Source: Verrucomicrobia bacterium UBA6015 (lineage in GTDB: Bacteria > Verrucomicrobiota > Kiritimatiellia > UBA8416). From it: a stretch of DNA of 12,260 nt. Position numbers and translations under genes: made by a program. Position 1 is the stretch's first letter, and every line of letters begins with the position of its first letter. This document shows positions 7,254 to 12,260 of this stretch, one piece after another. The notes below the pieces were generated by a model. The model saw nothing but the letters and a program-made list of their open reading frames with translations, ran no database searches and was not told where the DNA came from. The DNA is taken from assembly GCA_002428045.1 (NCBI GenBank), contig DIZZ01000157.1, positions 1 through 12,260 of the forward strand. The letters run 5' to 3'.

Positions 7254-7693
7254 GCTTGCGCCACCTTCAAATATTGCCTGAACTCCTGCAGATAATCAGG
7301 ATCGCCCGTGCGCTTCAGAAAGGCGGCAAAACTAACCAACCGGCTGAGCACGGCGGGATCCATCACATGCTCCATGCGGCAGGCGTTCTGTTCGGCAACC
7401 GGCGCATCCAGCATTAGGACATCCTTCAAGAATGACTTCAATACGCGGTGATTGCCAGACACCCGCTCGGCCGCCTGGAGTCCCATGGGCGTCATCTCAA
7501 TCCGGCCATAAGGCTCATACGCAATCAGGGATTTTTCGGCCAAGGCCTTGAGCGCGGCAGTAACCGTTGACTTATGCACCGATAGCATCTCGGCGAGGTC
7601 GCGGACGCGTACCCGGCCATGCGCCTTTTCAAGCACAAGAATGGCTTCCAGATAATCCTCCTGGGCCGCTGATATCGTGATTTCGTCTGCCAT
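7250..7693 (-). CDS. DtxR/MntR-family metal-dependent repressor, likely feo regulator
   Basis: This is a 147-aa two-domain regulator of the DtxR family, without the third SH3-like domain of DtxR/IdeR. An N-terminal winged helix (about 8-75; RVRVRDLAEMLSVHKSTVTAALKALAEKSLI holds the helix-turn-helix, followed by the wing YGRIEMTPMG) leads into a dimerisation and metal-binding domain with NHR (H82) and ACRMEHV (C105, E108, H109). D13 and E16 correspond to MntR D8 and E11, while C105 sits where DtxR has C102 and MntR has a glutamate. The position at the head of feoAB suggests an Fe(II)-responsive repressor of the operon. Autoregulation is likely, given an inverted repeat just upstream. The start ATG at 7693 is preceded by GAGGA (7702-7698). 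Mn(II) sensing is a possible alternative. Confidence 0.88.
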   Translation of the reverse strand: MADEITISAAQEDYLEAILVLEKAHGRVRVRDLAEMLSVHKSTVTAALKALAEKSLIAYEPYGRIEMTPMGLQAAERVSGNHRVLKSFLKDVLMLDAPVAEQNACRMEHVMDPAVLSRLVSFAAFLKRTGDPDYLQEFRQYLKVAQA

Positions 7694-7709
7694 ACCGTCC
7701 TCATGTGCC

Positions 7710-7734
7710 TAATGTTTTATTAACAAAACTATTA
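7710..7734 (-). promoter_or_regulatory. Candidate operator (AT-rich inverted repeat) upstream of the feo operon
   Basis: GTTTT and AAAAC arms (7714-7718 and 7725-7729) are separated by six bases and flanked by TAAT and ATTA, together a near-palindrome of 25 bases. It lies 17 bases upstream of the regulator start codon in an AT-rich gap (7694-7769), as expected for an autoregulatory DtxR/MntR-family site. A TTGAAA at 7754-7749 could be a -35 element, but no convincing -10 hexamer is seen at the proper distance. Confidence 0.4.
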
Positions 7735-7769
7735 AACTATCATCAGGATTTCAAGCATATTCAGAATAT

Positions 7770-9818
7770 TCAGCAGATACGCGGATCATGCCACACCATG
7801 GTCTGCTTGGCGGGGGCATAAAGCAGGACGAGATTAGCATCATTGGCGAGTCGCCGTATCCTTTTCGCAAACGGTTCAATGTCTGAATTCCAGGCAAGAC
7901 AACCTTCCCGGGCCGACAGGAACACCGTCAAGTCATGCGGCTTCATCTCACGCATGACAACCTTGGACATCGATTCCCATGTCACATAGGGAACCGCTGT
8001 TACTTCATTGGGCAGGCCAGCGGCAACCTGTAATTGCCTGACCGCCTCAAGGGTTGGATCCAGTCCCTGGAAAACAAAAGGAACCTTGAGATTGCGCCTC
8101 AGCGTATGCAGTGCTTGTAGACATTCGCGCAATCCATGCTCGAATTCGGCATGCGGGGGCAACACCAACGTCATCCGCTTAATCGTATTCAAAGGTGTCG
8201 ATATTCCGCTGACAAACATCATGGGCGTGCTCTGATCAAGCAGATGCGATTGAAGACCACCAAAGAAATATTCACCGGGAGTATGCTCACTGCCCCATCC
8301 AAGGACAACGCAGGAGATGTTCATCTCACGGATCACGCGCAGGATCCCGCCACTGGCACTCACGTCCATACGCGAAATCAATTTAACCGCCGTCGCGCCA
8401 CCCGAGGCGTGGCGGCGGACTTCGCGCAGCAGCGAATCAGTCTCGGCAACACGGGCCGCCGCATCGGCCGCATCGGTAACCACCGCCAGGGCATAGACCG
8501 GATCGGAAATCTTCGGATCCTTGATGGCAAACGCAATATCCAGCAGGCCGACCATCGACTTGACATTGGCGACCGGCACCAACAGACGCTGGCTATCGGG
8601 CGGCCCCTCTACCGGTGCGGCACCGATCCCCGACAGAGCCAGCCGTATCCCAGCTTTCTCAACGGCAAGCGCACTGGTAATGCAGGTGACGAAGATCATG
8701 ATAATCGTACCGTTCAGCACATTCTCGTTGAGTAACCCCAACTGGTAGCCGACCATGATCGCCGCCAGGGTGTTGGCCGCCTGCGCATTGCTGAGGCCAA
8801 AGATCACGCCGCGCTGCGCACTGGTGTAACCGAAACATTTCTGAGCACCGAACGCAGCCAGCCATTTTGTCGCGGTGGCCACCACGGTCATGTGGAGCGC
8901 CACGATCAACGCCTCAGGACCGCTGAACAGCACGCGCAGATCCACCAGCATCCCCACATAGATCAGAAAATAGGGGATAAAAATCGAATTCCCCATGAAA
9001 TTGATCCGATTCTGCAGCGTGGATCCCGCCGGCACCATCTGGCTGATCGAAAGCCCAGCCAGGAATGCCCCGATCACCGGCTCGATGCCCAGCATATGCG
9101 CAATAGCGGATGACACGAATACCAACGCCAGAATGAACATGAACTGCGAAGTGCCCTCGCTCTCGACATTGCAGAAAAACCACCGGGCAAGACGCGGAAG
9201 CAGGACAAACATGACCAGAGAAAAGAGCGTGAACGACGCCAGCAAGACAAACCAGAACATCAGATCCAGCGTCCCGTGCACCGAACTGGTGATCACCGCC
9301 AGGATGGAAAGGGATATCGTATTGGTCACCAGCGTGCCGCCGATGGTCACCAGCACCGATTCATCGCGCGTGATGCCCAGCCGACTGGCGATCGGGTACG
9401 CCAGCAGCGTGTGGGACGCATACATGCTGCCCAGAAGAATGGCGGGGCGGAGTTCAAAATCAAGAAGGTAGAACGCCAGCACGGTACCGGCGATCTGCGG
9501 GATGGAAAACGTGAACAATCCGAAAACCAAACTCTTTTTACTACTGCGCCGGAAATCGAGAAAATCCACTTCCAGTCCAGACAGGAACATGATGTAGAGG
9601 ATGCCGACGGTGCCGAAAAGGACGACGCTGGCATCCTTGGCCAGGATGTTCAGGCCATTCGGTCCTAGGATTACGCCAGCCAGGATCAATCCCACGGTAC
9701 CCGGTAGCCGCAACTTGGAAAGAATGATAGGAGCCACCAGGATGACCAGTGACATGACCGCAAATATATGCACCGGATGCGATATGTGCAAATCGAACCA
9801 CGCCAGCGGATTCATCAT
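7770..9818 (-). CDS. CPA2-family cation:proton antiporter with C-terminal USP-like region
   Basis: This is a predicted inner-membrane Na+/H+ or K+/H+ exchanger (682 aa from the ATG at 9818). The N-terminal part (about 15-395) is a polytopic CPA2 exchanger domain. Recognisable pieces are GLILAGVILGPNGLN, MFLSGLEVDF, ASHTLLAYPIASRLG, IEPVIGAFLAGLS and PYFLIYVGMLVD. From about residue 410 the chain is soluble, starting RLLVPVANVKS, and resembles the tandem universal-stress-protein-like domains found on many antiporters of this group. It lacks the NAD-binding RCK/TrkA-N domain of KefB/KefC, so glutathione-gated K+ efflux should not be assumed. A TTG at 9833 would add five residues, but AAGGA (9830-9826) is 7 nt before ATG 9818. 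The gene follows the DUF502 gene by 48 nt without a visible terminator. Confidence 0.87.
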   Translation of the reverse strand: MMNPLAWFDLHISHPVHIFAVMSLVILVAPIILSKLRLPGTVGLILAGVILGPNGLNILAKDASVVLFGTVGILYIMFLSGLEVDFLDFRRSSKKSLVFGLFTFSIPQIAGTVLAFYLLDFELRPAILLGSMYASHTLLAYPIASRLGITRDESVLVTIGGTLVTNTISLSILAVITSSVHGTLDLMFWFVLLASFTLFSLVMFVLLPRLARWFFCNVESEGTSQFMFILALVFVSSAIAHMLGIEPVIGAFLAGLSISQMVPAGSTLQNRINFMGNSIFIPYFLIYVGMLVDLRVLFSGPEALIVALHMTVVATATKWLAAFGAQKCFGYTSAQRGVIFGLSNAQAANTLAAIMVGYQLGLLNENVLNGTIIMIFVTCITSALAVEKAGIRLALSGIGAAPVEGPPDSQRLLVPVANVKSMVGLLDIAFAIKDPKISDPVYALAVVTDAADAAARVAETDSLLREVRRHASGGATAVKLISRMDVSASGGILRVIREMNISCVVLGWGSEHTPGEYFFGGLQSHLLDQSTPMMFVSGISTPLNTIKRMTLVLPPHAEFEHGLRECLQALHTLRRNLKVPFVFQGLDPTLEAVRQLQVAAGLPNEVTAVPYVTWESMSKVVMREMKPHDLTVFLSAREGCLAWNSDIEPFAKRIRRLANDANLVLLYAPAKQTMVWHDPRIC

Positions 9819-9825
9819 GGGGTCA

Positions 9826-9830
9826 TCCTT
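9826..9830 (-). promoter_or_regulatory. Ribosome binding site of the antiporter gene
   Basis: AAGGA lies 7 nt before the ATG at 9818 and overlaps the codons of the longer TTG 9833 version. It therefore decides for the shorter start. Confidence 0.5.
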
Positions 9831-9866
9831 CAACCATCTTTCCGCTGCATACGGCGTCAGTACGAT

Positions 9867-10535
9867 TTAAGGATTAACACTAACTGGCGCAGAGACAACC
9901 TTATACTGCAAGGGAGCGAGCATGCCGCCCGAAACAATCATGCGAATACCTTCCTCAACCGGAATGTCAGTGAAATTAATTTGCTTTAAAGGCAGGATGA
10001 CAAGAAAACCGGACGTCGGGTTGGGCGTCGTCGGCACGAACACGCGATAGAGTACATTACCGGTAGGATCAAGCATCGTTCCAGTGACAAAACCAACAGC
10101 CATCGAATCGGGATGCGGAAAGGTCACCATAACCACCGCTTTGAAGGCGGTCGCCGAGTTCGTGGAGAAGATCTCCACCACCTGTTTTGATGTTGTATAG
10201 ACGGATTTGATCAGCGGCAGCCGCAGAAGCAATGCCTCGCCCCACCGGATCACCCGCTGCCCGACAATGTGACTGGCAATCTGCCCGATCAAGTAGATCA
10301 CCGTGACCATGAAGACAATCGCCATCACCACCAGCACGGATTGCGGCGCGGTTTTCAGCAGCGGCCTGACAAACGGCATAGCCGCCGACTCCAAGGTCGA
10401 GAGCACTACTTTTAGGACGAACAGGGTAACCGCGAGCGGGATCAGCACGAACAGCCCCGAAACGAAACGAGATCGAAAATGTCTCCCTAGTTTGAATTTT
10501 GGGGATTCAACGACCTCTTTAGATGATTCTTCCAT
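9867..10535 (-). CDS. DUF502 family membrane protein, function unknown
   Basis: This is a 222-aa protein of the DUF502/COG2928 family, widespread in bacteria and related to plant LCV/COV membrane proteins, with no established biochemical role. The basic N-terminus (FKLGRHFRSRF) precedes a membrane helix (about 24-45, FVSGLFVLIPLAVTLFVLKVVL) and a second helix (about 66-88). The family core follows: LLLRLPLIKSVYTTSKQVVEIF (about 102-123), then a soluble beta-rich region with FKAVVMVTFPHPDSMAVGFVTG and VFVPTTPNPTSGFLVILP. The PTTPNPTSG motif is strongly typical. ATG 10535 follows the permease stop by 6 nt, so the two genes are surely co-transcribed. Local context points to membrane or ion homeostasis by association only. 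Confidence 0.9.
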   Translation of the reverse strand: MEESSKEVVESPKFKLGRHFRSRFVSGLFVLIPLAVTLFVLKVVLSTLESAAMPFVRPLLKTAPQSVLVVMAIVFMVTVIYLIGQIASHIVGQRVIRWGEALLLRLPLIKSVYTTSKQVVEIFSTNSATAFKAVVMVTFPHPDSMAVGFVTGTMLDPTGNVLYRVFVPTTPNPTSGFLVILPLKQINFTDIPVEEGIRMIVSGGMLAPLQYKVVSAPVSVNP

Positions 10536-10541
10536 GATTAA

Positions 10542-11816
10542 TTACCCCCATATCAACCAGACAAAGATGCAGGCGGGAACGACAGCCAGCACCGTAAAAG
10601 GAATCCCGATCCGCATGAACTCGCGGAAGCTCACCGTGTACCCCTGTTTTTTCAGGATCCCGATCGTCACCACGTTGGCGGAGGCCCCGATCGGCGTTAG
10701 ATTACCTCCGAGGCAGGCTCCGATCAACAGTCCGAACATCAGGAAGGGAACCGGCGTCTGGATCTTATCGGCAACCGTCTGCACCACGGGAATCATGACA
10801 AGCAGGAACGGCACATTATCCACAACCCCGGACACGAGCACGGCAAATAAGACGATCGCCGCAAACGCCAATGCGGGACTGTTCCCAACCGTCGCTGCAA
10901 ACACATCAGAGAGCTTGTCCATCCACCCTGATTCGCTCAATCCTCCGACAAGCACAAACACACCGATCAGGAAAAACGTCGTATCCCAGTCAAGAGCCTT
11001 GCCGAATTCGCGCAGCCGTCCCCAGCGGGCAAACCAGCGGAACCAGACCAGGCCGACCAGGCTCAGCCCCAGGGTGAAGACTCCGGAAAACCAGGCGAAC
11101 TCCGGATCGATGACCGTGGAAAAAGACAACCCGGCGACCAGGAGTCCCAGCAGGATGGCGGGCACCCATGAGCGCGCCTTTTCCTGGGTCAGCAGCACGG
11201 CCCGTTCGCGGTTGCGGCGAAACACCCACGCCAGCACGCCCAACGAGGAAATCGCACCGACCTGTACGGCAAAGAAAATGCCCGGTTTACCCTCGTAGAC
11301 AAAGAAATCCCAGAACCCCATCTTCATGTAGCCAGCCAGGATCATGCTGGGAGGATCGCCGATCATCGTGGCCGTGCCCTGGAGGTTGCTGCTGATCGCG
11401 ATGCCGATCAGTAACGGGACCGGACTGGTCTTCAGCCTGCTTGCCAGGCTCAATGCCACCGGCGCGATGAGCAGCACGACAGCAACATTCTCAACGCACA
11501 TCGACACCGCCCCCGCCAGGGCGCACAGCGCCAGCATCGCCCCACGGGCACTGCGGGCCTTATCCACCAGCCACTCAGCCATCACGGCCGGAACGCGCGA
11601 TAGCATAAACAATTCCGCGAGAACCAGGGTGCCGAAAAACAGGCCCATCACATTCCAGTCGATTTTCTCGTAAAGCGCGGTCTTCCATCCAATAACCCCG
11701 GTCACAACAAGCAGCATTCCACCCGCACAAGCGGTGATCGAACGGCGGTTTGGCAAAACAACGAATAACGTGTACGCAGCAACAAATACCAACAGGCTGA
11801 TCCAAGCATTAACCAC
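10542..11816 (-). CDS. SLC13/ArsB-NhaD-type permease (ion transporter superfamily)
   Basis: This is a polytopic inner-membrane transporter of 424 aa in the ion transporter superfamily (CitMHS/ArsB/NhaD relatives). It has two inverted repeats, each carrying a hairpin-type motif. The first has CVENVAVVLLIAPV (about 107-120) followed by SSNLQGTATMIGDPPSMI (about 142-159). The second has VVDNVPFLLVMIPVV followed by GGNLTPIGASANVV near residues 370-388. The GDPPSMI signature is common in members annotated as SLC13 family permease. The substrate (dicarboxylate, Na+/H+ exchange, arsenite or other anion) cannot be read from these motifs, and no ars genes are adjacent. GTG at 11816 is chosen because AGGAGGA lies 7 nt upstream. 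The ExoD-like gene ends 24 nt before it. Confidence 0.87.
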   Translation of the reverse strand: MVNAWISLLVFVAAYTLFVVLPNRRSITACAGGMLLVVTGVIGWKTALYEKIDWNVMGLFFGTLVLAELFMLSRVPAVMAEWLVDKARSARGAMLALCALAGAVSMCVENVAVVLLIAPVALSLASRLKTSPVPLLIGIAISSNLQGTATMIGDPPSMILAGYMKMGFWDFFVYEGKPGIFFAVQVGAISSLGVLAWVFRRNRERAVLLTQEKARSWVPAILLGLLVAGLSFSTVIDPEFAWFSGVFTLGLSLVGLVWFRWFARWGRLREFGKALDWDTTFFLIGVFVLVGGLSESGWMDKLSDVFAATVGNSPALAFAAIVLFAVLVSGVVDNVPFLLVMIPVVQTVADKIQTPVPFLMFGLLIGACLGGNLTPIGASANVVTIGILKKQGYTVSFREFMRIGIPFTVLAVVPACIFVWLIWG

Positions 11817-11823
11817 GACAGAA

Positions 11824-11830
11824 TCCTCCT
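11824..11830 (-). promoter_or_regulatory. Strong ribosome binding site supporting the GTG start of the permease
   Basis: AGGAGGA is 7 nt before GTG 11816, in the 24-nt gap after the ExoD-like gene. It is the best Shine-Dalgarno sequence seen in the window. Confidence 0.6.
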
Positions 11831-11840
11831 CATTCTACAT

Positions 11841-12260
11841 TTATCTTATCCACTCAATCAAACGCTGCAGGACAGCGATGCCCCCCAAGAGGAGAAACGC
11901 GAAATACAGCGAGGTCAAAACCAGGGATGCGTAACCGAGGAGGACGGACCGTCCATCCCGCTGGAGCATCCCGATGGCCAGGAATAGAATCGCCAACCCC
12001 GGCAGGGTATTGGAAAACGGAACAAAACCAAACGGAGCCATTAGCAACAACGCCCCAGCAATCAGGGACAGCCCGTTGATCCTCGCCATACCTGCACCGT
12101 GCGTCAGCCCGGGCATTGAAGGGCGACTGATCCGGCCCATCCGTTGGATCCAGACGGATCCCTTCTCCAGCGCCAGACGGAGATTGGCGGCTGGGAATTG
12201 TTTCTGCATCAGCCGATCCGGCAGCCAGGGCGGACGGTGGGTCATGATCCCTACCCCCAC
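11841..12260 (-). CDS. ExoD-family membrane protein, C-terminal part (5' end outside window)
   Basis: This partial gene of at least 139 codons ends in TAA at 11843-11841. The residues RPPWLPDRL, a basic linker, then MARINGLSLIAGALLLMAPFGFVPFSNTLPGLAILFLAIGMLQRDG and a final hydrophobic stretch match the second half of ExoD-type proteins, named for a Rhizobium exopolysaccharide synthesis gene of unclear biochemical role. Typical members have about 200 residues, so roughly the first third lies beyond the window. The GTG at the very edge and the ATG at 12245 are unlikely to be the true start, because the PWLP segment is internal in the family. It is the first visible gene of the minus-strand membrane-protein operon. 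Confidence 0.72.
   Translation of the reverse strand: MGVGIMTHRPPWLPDRLMQKQFPAANLRLALEKGSVWIQRMGRISRPSMPGLTHGAGMARINGLSLIAGALLLMAPFGFVPFSNTLPGLAILFLAIGMLQRDGRSVLLGYASLVLTSLYFAFLLLGGIAVLQRLIEWIR

Noticed and set aside
10303..11298. A 331-codon plus-strand open frame rich in Thr, Ser, Asn and Arg
   Set aside because: It lies across the permease and DUF502 genes on the other strand, spanning their junction, and its composition is that of antisense reading of membrane-protein codons.
1..12260. CRISPR arrays, tRNA or rRNA genes, insertion sequences, toxin-antitoxin or defence genes
   Set aside because: No regularly spaced repeats, tRNA-like clover-leaf segments, transposase motifs or defence-type domains were seen. 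The genes present fill almost the whole window.

Overview
The window carries ten recognisable protein genes on about 12.3 kb of moderately GC-rich, densely coding DNA. There is no tRNA, rRNA, CRISPR array, insertion sequence or phage gene that I can see, and no gene-free stretch over 300 bases. The [FeFe]-hydrogenase maturation protein HydF and a ferrous-iron (Feo) uptake operon point to an anaerobic or facultatively anaerobic bacterium. A CHASE2 adenylate cyclase, a DUF502 membrane protein and an ExoD-like protein suggest a Gram-negative lineage, perhaps PVC-group or deltaproteobacterial. That placement is a guess from gene content.

Left block (plus strand, 2-2826): the C-terminal half of hydF is followed after 35 nt by a CHASE2-type class III adenylate cyclase with all key catalytic residues. 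The cyclase runs tail-to-tail into the next gene with a 23-base overlap of coding sequences.

Middle block (minus strand, 7693-2804): a DtxR/MntR-family metalloregulator, feoA, feoB and feoC form a tight operon (two ATGA junctions and one TAATT junction) for regulated Fe(II) uptake. Downstream, behind its own good sigma70-type promoter, is a COG2509-type FAD-dependent oxidoreductase of unknown function. feoC appears to begin at a non-AUG codon. The regulator has a metal site that mixes MntR-like and DtxR-like residues.

Right block (minus strand, 12260-7770): four membrane-protein genes follow each other closely: an ExoD-family protein (cut by the window edge), an SLC13/ArsB-NhaD-type permease, a DUF502 protein and a CPA2 cation:proton antiporter with a C-terminal USP-like region. 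They look like one transcription unit for ion or envelope homeostasis. The substrates cannot be read from sequence.

Most of the window is ordinary housekeeping and accessory metabolism. I found no convincing novel defence or mobile system. The points most worth a second look are the feoC start, the regulator's mixed metal site and its candidate operator, a hairpin embedded in the convergent overlap, the DUF502 membrane operon, and an apparent excess of GGATCC palindromes.
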